A DNA stretch of 64,000 nt from Phytophthora sp. 'mugwort' (GCA_033558025.1 JAUCEF010000004.1:62001-126000); one strand, 5' to 3'. Counted from the stretch's first letter, positions 11,106-21,646 are shown. Numbers and translations: made by a program. The notes: a model not told the origin generated them from the sequence alone.

Positions 11106-11740
11106 CTAGAGTAGGGGCTGTCCGTTTGCATACTGAACCTCGCGGAACAACGTTGTAGAAGAACGCGCTTTCATCCATATTGTAGACGTTCTTCGGTAGG
11201 TACGAATTGACAATGCCGCGGAGCCGTACGATCTCTTCCTTTGCGCGGTCGAGCTTGACGGATCCCGACTCACCAAAGGCACGGCGCTACTTGAGCCCGT
11301 AGCGTGCTTGGAAAAAGCGGAGCCAGAACGTCTCGATGCGGCCAGCGCTCGCGGGGAAGGTGCAGCTTTGTGGCGACCTGCACAGCATGCTGGACCATAA
11401 TTGCACATGTAAGACTGATGCCGTCCGCTTCTCTCAGCATGACAAAATCGAGCACGTTCTGATTGATGAGAAGGTGGTGCGGTGGCAAGCACTTTCGCTG
11501 CGTCGCCCGCTCGCGTGGCAGGCGCGCACCTGGTCGCTGGACTTCAGCAGCTTGCCAATGGTGGACTTGTCGGGCGCACCGGGGAAACTATACTCGCCCA
11601 CTGCTCACGCACGATATCCGTGTACGACATGGTGGGGGGGAGAGCCTGGCCTCCTCGGTTATCCCAGTCTTCTCATCCACGTCAGGCGGAGGCTCTTGAC
11701 CGGCTTCTTGGACATGAGGGGCGGATAAAGATGGCACTTA
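11106..11740 (-). pseudogene. Decayed pogo/Tigger-type transposase, N-terminal half
   Basis: On the minus strand the fragments read, in order, HHLLINQNVLDFVMLREAD and MVQHAVQVATKLHLP (CENP-B/Tigger-like DNA-binding helices), then LPKNVYNMDESAFFYNVVP, the first catalytic-Asp motif of Tigger transposases (usual form YNMDETALF). Frames change between pieces, so the gene is dead. It ends abruptly near 11106 and the rest of the DDE domain is missing. It lies opposite to and 1 kb from another pogo remnant, but whether they come from one insertion cannot be told. Confidence 0.7.
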
Positions 11741-11759
11741 AGATTGAAAGAGGGAAAGT

Positions 11760-12390
11760 GCTGGTGAGGTATCGGAGCGCGTAGCGAAGATCACTATGCG
11801 CGCGCCAAAATTTAGATTCTGTCGGGCGGGAAATGCTAGTTGGTGGATCAGTACCTCGCTCATCACCTTCCTCGCTTCCCGCTTCCCGATATATAGTTTG
11901 TCAGGTTATAATTTGTACCCCCATTGACTATTCACTCATTTTATGTAGTGGTTTTGACCAAATGGGTACTGTCAATTGATCGGCCTGTCCCATGCAAATG
12001 CACCCATTCTGGCGCAGCTTCGTGGAACGCGCGACGCAAATAGTCGCGTCTTCGTACAAGGCATCCTTGAAAGGGCACAGTTCATGTCAAAACGTTTGAC
12101 TCAAAGTACAGCAGCCTGCTTTTGTTATGTTTGTTTGGGCTCTTCGCTTCCTGCTCCAGAACTACAGCAGCTACGGAAATTGCAACCGCGTCGAGATAGA
12201 TCGTTATAGTTTTGCTGAATAGTAGCAGATCCGGGGCGTTATCAATAATAGCAGTGCAAATCTCGGGACAGCTACAATACATGCTAGTCATTTTCTAAGG
12301 TATCTGCCGGATACAACCGGACCCTGGCAACACGATGGTCGGTTTGGGTCGAGCAATTTCTATGAGTGGAGATGTGCAATGATATTTTAA
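11760..12390. other. Gap between transposon debris and EF-hand gene
   Basis: About 600 bases, AT-rich at first, with no frame I recognise. The last part probably contains the promoter of the EF-hand gene. Confidence 0.45.
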
Positions 12391-12426
12391 TGGCGGTGGT
12401 TGCTATTTTAATAGCAACCACCGCCA
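12391..12426. repeat. Perfect hairpin just before the EF-hand start codon
   Basis: Arms of 17 bases, 12391-12407 (TGGCGGTGGTTGCTATT) and its exact complement at 12410-12426, separated by two bases. It ends 17 bases before the ATG at 12444. If transcribed it would form a very stable stem in the leader; an AUG lies upstream at 12366. Confidence 0.85.
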
Positions 12427-12443
12427 AAGAAGAGCGAGCTACG

Positions 12444-13396
12444 ATGGACGAGTATGTGCTGCCGTCTGACAGCGCGGCCAAGCTGTTGCGGGTGTTCAGT
12501 TTCCTGCGGCAGCACGACCGCAAGGCGCGCATCATGAAGAAGACGGCTAAGCTGAACGCGTGGCGGGCCCCGCAGTCGATTGCGATACAGAGCGCGGACG
12601 GCGAACTGCAGCAAGCTTCGCCGACTGAGGCGACGCTGGACAACACGGACCTTCTCGCCGAGCTAAACCTTCTCGCCGCCAGCGAGGAACCAGACGATCC
12701 GGCAAAGAGTAGCCGCAATGCGACGGCGGTCACTGCGGAAGTCAGCGCGACCATGCATGGTCTCCGTAGTGATATCAAGGCGCTGCAAAGGGGCGTCATT
12801 GCGAGCAGCACCGATGCGTCCGGGGTCATCACCGCGGCGGACCTGAGCTCATGCATGCGGAGCCTGAACAGAGTGCCCGCGAAGGTGAGTAGTGACGGCC
12901 AGAAGTATTTTATGTTGCCTAATGTTTCTGCTGCTCGTAGGGAGAGGTGCAGTGGATGATCTGGGAGGTCGATGACGACCTCGATGGCAGCGTGAGCTGG
13001 GAGGAGTTCAGAGATTGCTACATCCGCACGCTGCTGGACTCGCACGGGCTTGAGCTCAACCAGCTCTACTACCTAATTCAGTTCTTGCTCTGTGACACGG
13101 ACAGCAGTCAGACCGTCTCAGGTGAGTGTTTGGCGTCTCGACAACTGCATCAGTGGGGCGTCGCACGACCGATCTTTCTTGTTGGTCATTACCTAAAAAC
13201 GTCGTGTCGACTGCGCACAGCGGACGAGATCACGGCGGAGCTGCAGCGAATCGGAGGAACGGAGCACCTAACGTCGAAGCTGGGATCCGTTCTGGAGGGC
13301 GAGAGCGAGGAGCAGCAGCTTCTGCGCAAGCTGACGCTGTCCGAGTTCCTCGACGCCACGCTGAGTGACTTGCCGGCGAGCTTCAGCCTGCACTAA
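12444..13396 (+). CDS. Two-EF-hand calcium-binding protein, unassigned family
   Basis: Probable calcium sensor of unknown role. Exons 12444-12884, 12941-13121 and 13221-13396 join in frame to 265 residues. The first EF loop is at about residues 158-169 (DDDLDGSVSWEE) with standard acidic positions 1, 3, 5 and 12. The second is at about 199-210 (DTDSSQTVSADE) and is created only by splicing exon 2 to exon 3, which supports that join. The N-terminal 140 residues are basic then Ala/Ser-rich with no recognised domain. I chose the ATG at 12444 (MDEYVLPSDSAAK); an in-frame ATG at 12366 would add 26 residues encoded across a hairpin, which seems unlikely. Pam16 follows on the same strand 168 bases downstream. 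Confidence 0.8.
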
Positions 13397-13564
13397 ACAT
13401 GCTGAACACGATAATCTTATGTGCAGTATGCGCTCTAGAAGGTTCGGTATGCGCTTGCGCAACCATAGTATTTGGTGCTTCCGTTAAAGTGCGATCTGAA
13501 ACCAGAGGACACCACTTAGGGCAGCCACAGTACCAGCAGCAACAACGGCGAGGAATAAGCCGAC

Positions 13565-13948
13565 ATGTCGGGACCTCTAGGCAGAATCATCGCGCAGGTG
13601 GTGGTCATGGGTGCGGGCATCGTGTCCAAGGCCTTTGTGCAGGCATACCAGCAGGCTGTGCACAACGCGCGTTCAGGAAACGCCGGCGCCATGGCGGCCA
13701 AGACGGTGGTGCGCAAGAACCAAATGCCCAAGCAGCAGGCGCGCGAGATTCTCAACTTCCCTACGAGTGGCCCAGGGCCGTCCTCGGAGGAGATCCAGAA
13801 ACAGTTTACAAGATACTTTGAGGCCAACGACCCCGCCAAGGGCGGCTCCTTCTACCTGCAGTCCAAGATTTTCCGAGCTAAGGAGGCGTTAGAGCGCAAA
13901 GACCCAGAAGAAGAAGCGCCGATGAGCGACAAGGCGAAGGACAAGTAG
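13565..13948 (+). CDS. PAM16: Mitochondrial import motor subunit Pam16 (Tim16/Magmas)
   Basis: J-like protein of the presequence-translocase-associated motor on the matrix side of the inner membrane, where it binds and restrains Pam18. Single exon of 127 residues, the usual length. It starts MSGPLGRIIAQVVVMGAGIVSKAF, the N-terminal hydrophobic/targeting segment found across the family. After an Ala-rich linker the degenerate J domain runs from about residue 55 to 115, with QAREILNFP and the hallmark FEANDPAKGGSFYLQSKI followed by AKEALE. The HPD tripeptide of true J proteins is absent, as expected for Pam16. The Asp/Lys-rich tail is poorly conserved in general. It lies between the EF-hand gene and the isomerase, all on the plus strand. 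Confidence 0.95.
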   Translation: MSGPLGRIIAQVVVMGAGIVSKAFVQAYQQAVHNARSGNAGAMAAKTVVRKNQMPKQQAREILNFPTSGPGPSSEEIQKQFTRYFEANDPAKGGSFYLQSKIFRAKEALERKDPEEEAPMSDKAKDK

Positions 13949-14303
13949 GTCGCCATCATGTGCTGACCGCCGACTGGCGGATGGAAGGGCAGCACCACTC
14001 CTCCCTTGGCTTGACACTGGACCACGGCGCGGCGGCCAAGTTAGAACTGGGACTAGAAAGTTACACGTAGCTGGCCTCGTGCTCGGACGTGAGGAAGAGA
14101 CTGACGTCCTGCATAAAGCTCTCCCTATAATATACCTATCGAGACGCTTTAATCGTGTATCGCACCGACTGGTGAGTCACCAGTCAAACTTTGAGGCCGG
14201 AGGTGTCAGTTTTAGGTTGAGTCAAAGCCTTTGGTTGGTTAAAAAAACTTTTGTGCCGGAGGTACTCGCGTCAGTCTCAGTCGTAAATCGGAGCGGTGGC
14301 AAC
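13949..14303. promoter_or_regulatory. Intergenic promoter region with bZIP-type palindrome
   Basis: Between Pam16 and the isomerase. It contains the 19-base perfect palindrome GACTGGTGAGTCACCAGTC at 14167-14185, centred on TGAGTCA, the classic AP-1/Gcn4 bZIP half-site pair, 119 bases before the isomerase ATG. Palindrome seen directly; factor binding is inference. Confidence 0.45.
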
Positions 14304-15293
<990 letters not shown>

Positions 15294-15402
15294 ACTTCCA
15301 CGAGCTCAAACCGCGCCCTAAAGGCACACAACATGAAATGGGTACTTCAAACTGAAATACACGATCTACGACCCGCATGTTCAAGTCTTATTATTTCGCA
15401 GC

Positions 15403-16286
15403 CTAACTTGCAGCTTCGCTACGGCTAGTCGGAGCCAGCTTGGATAGACTGGCGCCGATATTCGAGAAGAACGAGCCGATTGAGTGCTTTGAGAACTGGG
15501 ACATGCGCAGCGATGCACTACCTAAGTAGTCCCCATTCTTGTCCGTGCCTGTCCAGCCGACGTAGATCGTGATGTCGCATTGCGCAGTTGTGTTGGTGTT
15601 GTTTGTCGTAGTGTTCAAGACAGCACTGCTGCTATCGCCGACATCGATGGTCGCATCAGTTAAATTGTAGGTGCAGCTGTCGACCGGAGTGTAGCACGTT
15701 TTACCTTGACCGCTGAGCCGCCCTGATGCCGTTTCCTCAGGTTTTGAGAAGAGATTATATTCGCACATTTCCGCAGAGCAAAAGTAACAGCCTTCGTCCC
15801 AGCTCACGCCTTGTACGACACCCTTCTTCACGGATATTATAGCGGTCATGTACGGAAAGATGCGGCTTGTCGAGGCGGACGAATAGAGCTTGTAGTTCGT
15901 GCGATACTTGAGACTTGATACTGTGAGGAATGCACCTGAGGGGTTCGCGCCGATACGAGTATCATTCCAGGCTGCAACACATTTACGAACCAATGTAGCG
16001 AGTTTGTAATTAAGTACAGAACATCGTTATACGAAGTTGGTTGCGAGATGTACTCACAGTCGCTAATACGTAGTACGGTGAACTTGTCGGCAACTGGCGT
16101 GAAAAGCGTGCGATATTCGCTGTTTACGTTGACACAGACGTACGTTATGGTTCCTTTCACGACGAGCGGCACTGGATCCGATGGCGAGCAAATGCTCGAC
16201 ACGTTGGTCTGCACGGCGTGCACACTTGTGCTCATCGGGGACATCGCCATTGCCCAAGCGAGCAGCAGCCATATTCGCTGGGCCAT
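15403..16286 (-). CDS. Predicted secreted protein, family not recognised
   Basis: Two exons on the minus strand, 16286-16058 and 15971-15403, join in frame (donor gtgagt, acceptor ttgcag) to 265 residues. The start MAQRIWLLLAWAMAMSPMS followed by STSVHA-VQT is a classic signal peptide, cleaved around residue 24. The mature part has about ten Cys (for example CSPSD, CYFCSAEMCEY, CYTPVDSC) and a cluster of N-glycosylation sequons near LNTTTNNTNTT. No RxLR motif follows the signal peptide and there is no membrane anchor at the C-terminus, which ends in a Ser/Ala-rich tail. Probably an extracellular or vacuolar protein. Function unknown to me; I do not assign it to an effector class. Confidence 0.72.
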
Positions 16287-18072
16287 AACACACTTGAGGT
16301 CTACCTGAACGCGTAACAGCTACTCCGCTCCGCCAACAAGATTGCTGACGCGAATAGACGTTTCGCCCTTGTGACCTTTCTCGCTGTTATCAACCCAAAT
16401 AGCATCGGCACGAAACTACTGGGGGGGGTAACGCGACTGCGGACTCTACCCTCACAACGGAAGCGCCTTGCATCACATCATGGTGTCTTAAAAAAACGCT
16501 ATAGCATCGGCAATCTCGTCAAAATCAATCAAGGTGAGTCCATTTTGGCGATCTCAAGGCGAGTCCATTCTGGCGATGCGACAGAGATGATCAGATCAAC
16601 TTTGCCGCAAATTACACCTTGCGTTGCAGTACCATTTCAAAATGGCATTTTGGTGGTCCTGCCCGATCAGCGAGCGACCACGTACCCCTCAGCAGTATCC
16701 ATCATCGCGTTCCCTCCACGTCGCCCGCATCAGCACTACATTTCCGCTTCGATTCGCATCCTCCAAGCATCAATGGTGCGCCTTGCACTCAGCCCGCCAT
16801 TATCCATAAGATAGCTCGGATTCGCGTAGCCAGCATATAAGTAGTATATGCACGCCATTATACTTCCTTTCGCTGCTCATGTACCGCGCTTAGAGACCGT
16901 CGGCGCTGGCTAAAGTTTGACAGTTTGGTGACGGGCGGGACTAAGCTTTTTCGTATACCAGATATATAGGTAATAAATACCTTATACGAAAAACTCTTAG
17001 GTATAAAGATTCCACCTATTCCGTCAGCCTATAACCTCCAGTTGATTTATAATATTTGACTAGGGGGTCTTGAATTTCAAACTAAGCGGCTAACAATGTT
17101 TGTGAGCGAACCATGCTCGCTGGCTTACTGAAGAAGACATCATTCCTAAATCTACGTAGCGCTCTGCCATGAGCACTCGGGAGCTAGCTTAATGGATGAC
17201 TGCAGCGCTAAATCTCCCTAAGAATCTTGCTAGAAGCATGTCAGCGATATCATCCTGATGGCGACGGTGCGACGATGATAACCGGCGAAGGACACTCGCT
17301 CACAGGTGTGTCGATCCGGCTCGAGTGTATGGACCTGGATTGCGCTGCAGGTCTGTTAAGAGAGCGGAATACATGTACACGAGGTTACAGCTTGTGTGTG
17401 CGTCGGCTATATACCTGCTATAACATATATCCCTTCGAAAAAAATAGAGTGGGACCCGGATGGATTATATTTTACATTGCCTAAAACTAAAAGACATGGA
17501 TTTATACGAGAACAACTCGAGTTTAAAACAGAAGTAGCGGTAAGAAGTGGCGATTGGGTCAATCGTCGAGCGCTTGTTGAAAATGTCGGTGGTGAAGACT
17601 TTGTGGAAAGGTGGCTTTGCCCGACACACCAAAGAAGCATGAGTGAGAAGGTCGCCCGTAGAGTGGGTTCTAGAACAGATTTTCTCAGAGATGACAACCG
17701 CGGAGCTCTGTGAGGTGAGTGCTTTCGACTTCTGAGTCTACAGGGAGCACCGCCAACTGAAGCTTTAGAAAACCATTCACCTCGCGAATTCTAGATGCGA
17801 ACGGTTTGTTAATTGTGCTGCAGTAATAAAGGCTGAAACCAACGAGACTCTCGCCTTGCCGAGAGATTGCCAAAAACATTAAGTTTTCTTTCATTTGGGT
17901 GCTTGGAAATCTTGCAGGATGGGATCAGCGCGCAATCCTGAGCTTACGTTGCCTCAAAGATGCTGCAGTGAGGGCTATCGCTGAGAAAGGCGCGTGTGTG
18001 ACGTGTGACGGGTTTTTGTTGGATGAAGGTCTGAATCGGACTCGGCAATGCGGCGAGCTGCGCGCGTTTCCA
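16287..18072. other. Long gap without assignable gene
   Basis: About 1.8 kb. Reading frames at 17227-17713 are open but lack an ATG at a sensible place and resemble nothing I know. A weak inverted repeat flanks 16948-16992 (TTTTTCGTATA against TATACGAAAAA). The right end is the promoter side of the first phosphate carrier. Confidence 0.4.
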
Positions 18073-18088
18073 AGTCATTCGCCTTTTG
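18073..18088 (+). promoter_or_regulatory. Initiator-like box of phosphate carrier 1
   Basis: AGTCATTCGCCTTTTG, 72 bases before the ATG (counting from TCATTC). It fits the oomycete core promoter element (TCATTY followed by NNCAWTTT) well. The paralogue downstream has the same box. Confidence 0.55.
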
Positions 18089-18146
18089 TACCTGGACACC
18101 GCACGCCAAGAATTCGAGTTCTCCGCCTTGACAGCATTTTGTAACA

Positions 18147-19184
18147 ATGAGCGCCTTCTTCCCCGTCATCACAGCTCTGAACCCGGCTGCAATGCCGAAG
18201 CAGAAGCCTGTCGTCCCCGCAGCGTGTCCTTCCGCCCTTGCCACCTCAGCTGCCAAGTGGGACGCACGCCTCTCGTACGACCCTGTCCACGACAACGCAT
18301 TTTACGGCAAATGCATGATCGGTGGCATCTTGTCATGCGGTATCACGCACACGGGCATCACCCCACTGGATGTGGTCAAGTGTAACATGCAGGTCAACCC
18401 TGCCAAGTACAAGAGCTTGCTGTCCGGCATTAAGACCATCGCCTCGGAGGAGGGCATCGGCGCGCTGTACAAGGGATGGGCCCCAACCGCATTTGGTTAC
18501 TCGATGCAGGGCATGTGCAAGTTCGGCTTCTACGATGTGTTCAAGGATATGTACTCGACGATGGCCGGTGAGGAGAACGCCTACAAGTACCGTGGTGCCA
18601 TCTACCTGGCCGGTTCGGCCTCGGCTGAGTTCTTCGCCGACATGCTTCTATGCCCCATGGAGATGGTCAAGGTTAAAGTGCAGACCTCGCCCGCTGGCAC
18701 GTTCCCTGTGAAGCTGTCTCCAGCCATGGCTGCCATGAAGGCGAATCCGGAGACACGTTTCCCGTTCGGCTCCCTGGTTCCCCTCTGGTCGCGCCAGATC
18801 CCGTACACGATGGCGAAGTTCTTCTTCTTTGAGAAGGTGGTGGAGGCCTTTTACACGCACGTGTTCACGGAACCCAAGGACTCGTACCCCAAGAGCACGC
18901 AGCTCGGCGTCACCTTCGCCTCAGGCTACCTAGCAGGTATTATTTGTGCCATTGTGTCGCACCCGGCCGACTCGGTTGTGTCCCTCATGGGCAAGCCCGC
19001 CAACAAGGGCAAGGGCTTCGGTCAGATTGTTAGCGAGACAGGCATGTGGGCGCTAGCCACCAAGGGTCTTGGCACGCGTATCATTATGATCGGTACATTG
19101 ACGGGTGCTCAGTGGTGGATCTACGACACGTTCAAGACGGCGATGGGCATGGGCACGAGCGGCGGCGCTTCCAAGAAGCACTAA
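18147..19184 (+). CDS. Mitochondrial phosphate carrier, copy 1
   Basis: Inner-membrane carrier (SLC25A3/Mir1 type) importing inorganic phosphate with protons for ATP synthesis. Intronless, 345 residues. Three Mito_carr repeats with signature motifs at about residues 73-78 (PLDVVK), 170-175 (PMEMVK) and 273-278 (PADSVV, where the third repeat has lost the final Lys, as is usual for phosphate carriers). Phosphate-carrier-specific stretches include GITPLDVVKCNMQVNP and KGWAPTAFGYSMQGMCKFGFY. The first 45 residues are an N-terminal extension likely to act as presequence. The second copy lies 214 bases downstream in the same orientation; proteins are roughly 90% identical, and long blocks are identical at the DNA level. 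Confidence 0.95.
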   Translation: MSAFFPVITALNPAAMPKQKPVVPAACPSALATSAAKWDARLSYDPVHDNAFYGKCMIGGILSCGITHTGITPLDVVKCNMQVNPAKYKSLLSGIKTIASEEGIGALYKGWAPTAFGYSMQGMCKFGFYDVFKDMYSTMAGEENAYKYRGAIYLAGSASAEFFADMLLCPMEMVKVKVQTSPAGTFPVKLSPAMAAMKANPETRFPFGSLVPLWSRQIPYTMAKFFFFEKVVEAFYTHVFTEPKDSYPKSTQLGVTFASGYLAGIICAIVSHPADSVVSLMGKPANKGKGFGQIVSETGMWALATKGLGTRIIMIGTLTGAQWWIYDTFKTAMGMGTSGGASKKH

Positions 19185-19353
19185 ACGTCACGTTTTCGCG
19201 CGACTGATGACTTGTAGATGAATCGTCCCCTAGCGATCGTTACTTCACATGCCGATATGTTACTTCAGTAAACCTTTGAAATAAACGCTGTTTGAAACTG
19301 TCTGGCCTAGGCGCCTCCTCAGCCTCAGATCTCGAGCACACCTCCAAATTTGC

Positions 19354-19369
19354 CGTCATTCGCCATCCA
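19354..19369 (+). promoter_or_regulatory. Initiator-like box of phosphate carrier 2
   Basis: CGTCATTCGCCATCCA, with TCATTC 43 bases before the ATG. It matches the oomycete initiator consensus, including CAT after the spacer, and resembles the box of copy 1. It lies only about 170 bases after the stop of copy 1, so copy 2 has its own promoter. Confidence 0.6.
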
Positions 19370-19398
19370 CCCGTCGACCTCCCAGCCTCCTCTACATC

Positions 19399-20433
19399 AT
19401 GAGCGCTTTCTTTCCTGTTATCTCGGCTCTGAACCCGGTCGTCCCGTCGGCTGCCGCCCCCAAGGCCCGCCCGGCCTCGATCCTGGCCACCTCAGCTGCC
19501 AAGTGGGACGCTCGCCTCTCGCACGACCCCATCCACGATAGCGCCTACTACGGCAAGTGTATGATCGGCGGCGTCCTCTCGTGCGGCCTTACGCACACAG
19601 GCATCACCCCGCTGGATGTGGTTAAGTGCAACATGCAGGTGAACCCCTCCAAATACGGCGGTTTGGTGCCAGGCCTCAAGACCATCGCCTCGGAGGAGGG
19701 CGCCAGCGCTCTGTTCAAGGGCTGGGCCCCCACGGCTATCGGCTACTCGGCCCAGGGCATGTGTAAATTCGGCTTCTACGAGTTCTTCAAGGACTTTTAC
19801 AGTAACATGGCCGGCGAGGAAAACGCCTACAAGTACCGCGGCGCCATCTACCTGGCTGGTTCGGCCTCGGCTGAGTTCTTCGCCGACATGGCCCTCTGCC
19901 CAATGGAGATGGTCAAGGTTAAGGTGCAGACCTCGCCCGCTGGCACGTTCCCCGTGGAGTTCGGCCCCGCTGTTGCTGCTATGAAGTCGAATCCAGAGAC
20001 GCGTTTCCCGTTCGGCTCCCTGGTTCCCCTCTGGTCGCGCCAGATCCCGTACACGATGGCGAAGTTCTTCTTCTTTGAGAAGGTGGTGGAGGCCTTTTAC
20101 ACGCACGTGTTCACGGAGCCCAAGGACTCATACCCCAAGAGCACGCAGCTCGGCGTCACCTTCGCCTCGGGTTACCTGGCTGGTGTCATCTGCGCCATTG
20201 TGTCGCACCCGGCCGACTCGGTTGTGTCCCTCATGGGCAAGGCCGAGAACAAAGGCAAGGGCTTTGGCCAAATCGCCAGCGAGACTGGCCTGGTCAATCT
20301 GGCCACCAAGGGTCTTGGCACGCGTATCATTATGATCGGTACGTTGACGGGTGCTCAGTGGTGGATCTACGACACGTTCAAGACGGTCATGGGAATGGGC
20401 ACGAGCGGTGGAGCTGCCCCCAAGAAGCACTAA
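19399..20433 (+). CDS. Mitochondrial phosphate carrier, copy 2
   Basis: Tandem paralogue of the preceding gene, same role predicted. Intronless, 344 residues, with the same three repeat motifs (PLDVVK, PMEMVK, PADSVV) and C-terminal GMGTSGGAAPKKH. Differences from copy 1 concentrate in the N-terminal extension and in short surface segments such as GLVPGLKTIASEEGASALF and the residues around 187-198. By contrast 20002-20117 is identical, base for base, to 18756-18871 in copy 1, including silent sites. This uneven divergence suggests gene conversion. Codon use is strongly GC-biased, as expected for a highly expressed gene. Both copies appear intact. Confidence 0.95.
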   Translation: MSAFFPVISALNPVVPSAAAPKARPASILATSAAKWDARLSHDPIHDSAYYGKCMIGGVLSCGLTHTGITPLDVVKCNMQVNPSKYGGLVPGLKTIASEEGASALFKGWAPTAIGYSAQGMCKFGFYEFFKDFYSNMAGEENAYKYRGAIYLAGSASAEFFADMALCPMEMVKVKVQTSPAGTFPVEFGPAVAAMKSNPETRFPFGSLVPLWSRQIPYTMAKFFFFEKVVEAFYTHVFTEPKDSYPKSTQLGVTFASGYLAGVICAIVSHPADSVVSLMGKAENKGKGFGQIASETGLVNLATKGLGTRIIMIGTLTGAQWWIYDTFKTVMGMGTSGGAAPKKH

Positions 20434-20993
20434 ATGCACTTCTTGTCGGCCTGAAGACTTCGTGACGTGGTGGCCATTCCTATCCAGATCTCTCTCCAGC
20501 TGAGCTAGCTAGGAATGAGGGGAGGTGTGCCCGACGGTGCCGAGAGAAGCCCAACGGTCGGAATGGAAGCTACTACGTAGCATTGCGTAACGTCTTAGAA
20601 GTAAGCTCACGTGAGGTGATGAATTGGAGGCACGTAGGCACGAATTTAGCTGTATGCAACTAAGAAAACCAAGAGGACCTTGCAACACTCTTTTGCAGCT
20701 TTTTCAACTTAACTAGTTGCAACTGTCGTCGTGTTCAAGAGCCTGCACCGCCAGTCGTAAGCATCAGCGCCACCATTCTCGCAGCAATACATGTAAGCTG
20801 ACCGGCCGCAAGCATGCAGCATTCTAACTCCCCGAGAGAAAATGCATTGTATCTAAGTTCATTAGGCACACCGATTTGTGATTTAGCAAGTTTTTCCTTC
20901 TCTCCTAAAGCCCGTGCAGCCATGTGTAATCAGTGACCTCAACGCCAAGACACGTGGTGTGGTGCATTAGAATCTGCTACGCGGCGTCGGATC
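20434..20993. other. Convergent 3' region between phosphate carrier 2 and Kish
   Basis: About 560 bases, no gene or repeat recognised. Holds the 3' ends of both genes. Confidence 0.5.
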
Positions 20994-21313
20994 CTACGAA
21001 AAGAAGAGCGTGTGCACAGCCATGATGACGAGCGCGCTGGCAACGTATTGGCTCTTGCGCTCTCCGATGCGTGAGGCCTTCCAGCAGAGCCCGCCTAGGC
21101 CCTCGTGTTTGCCCGGCAACTGGCCCCGGTCAAAAAGCGTGGGAAACTTCATCTTGATGTAGGTGCAGGTGCAGATGAAGAGCAGAATAACGGTCAGCAG
21201 TCCTTGGAGGCTGAAGAGCGCCGACTATAAGACAAACAGTACCACGCGAATCAGTCTTCAATTACCCCCCCCCCCCCCCCCTCTTCCTGCTGTGGATCGT
21301 GCTGTCTTACCAT
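20994..21313 (-). CDS. Kish family protein (TMEM167), secretory-pathway membrane protein
   Basis: Small Golgi/secretory-pathway membrane protein conserved in eukaryotes. On the minus strand exon 2 (21224-20994) encodes SALFSLQGLLTVILLFICTC, then a loop, then GERKSQYVASALVIMAVHTLFFS, closely matching Kish (about 72-79 residues). The Met is not in this exon: an ATG at 21313-21311 is followed directly by gtaaga, and splicing to the ttatag acceptor restores M-SALFSLQ, giving 77 residues with two membrane spans (about 5-24 and 55-73). The first coding exon is therefore the start codon alone, plus leader. The 86-nt intron contains a run of 17 G (minus strand). The gene is divergent from cytochrome c1, 333 bases between start codons. 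Confidence 0.9.
21265..21281. repeat. 17-base C homopolymer in the Kish intron
   Basis: Unbroken run of 17 C on the plus strand (G in the Kish transcript), inside the only intron, between donor at 21310 and acceptor at 21225. Could form a G-rich structure in the pre-mRNA and is prone to length change. Confidence 0.9.
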
Positions 21314-21646
21314 AATTCACTTGCGACGTAGGGGGATGTAAGAGGTTAGCTCATAGAAAAAGCAAGAAAGCACTTCACTACCATGAATTGCCAGCTCAGG
21401 GTTTAGAGTATAGAAGCCGCACATGTGTACCATACATTTGGTTCTTGGTTTTAGAACCACCAAAACGACGTGGTCCACCGAAGGGGGATGACCTTTTGAG
21501 CATAGAACACAACGCCGGGCCGAAACTGGGGAGGGGCGACGTGGCAGTCGATGTGAGGCTGAGGGGACTCGACCTTGACTCGCCGGATCCGCCTCACACG
21601 CACACAGACACGGAAGCTCTCGAGTGACTTGAGCTAGCTGGGCACG

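Noticed and set aside
12284..13045. Long open frame on the minus strand across the EF-hand gene
   Set aside because: Mirror of the coding strand; the plus strand has EF-hand motifs and consistent splice sites.
15403..16286. RxLR or Crinkler effector
   Set aside because: No RxLR-dEER or LxLFLAK motif after the signal peptide.
17227..17713. Overlapping open frames between secreted protein and phosphate carrier
   Set aside because: No sensible ATG, no recognisable motif and no clear splice structure.
19492..20106. 204-codon minus-strand frame within phosphate carrier 2
   Set aside because: Shadow frame caused by GC-rich codon use; same frame appears in copy 1 in part, as expected from their similarity.
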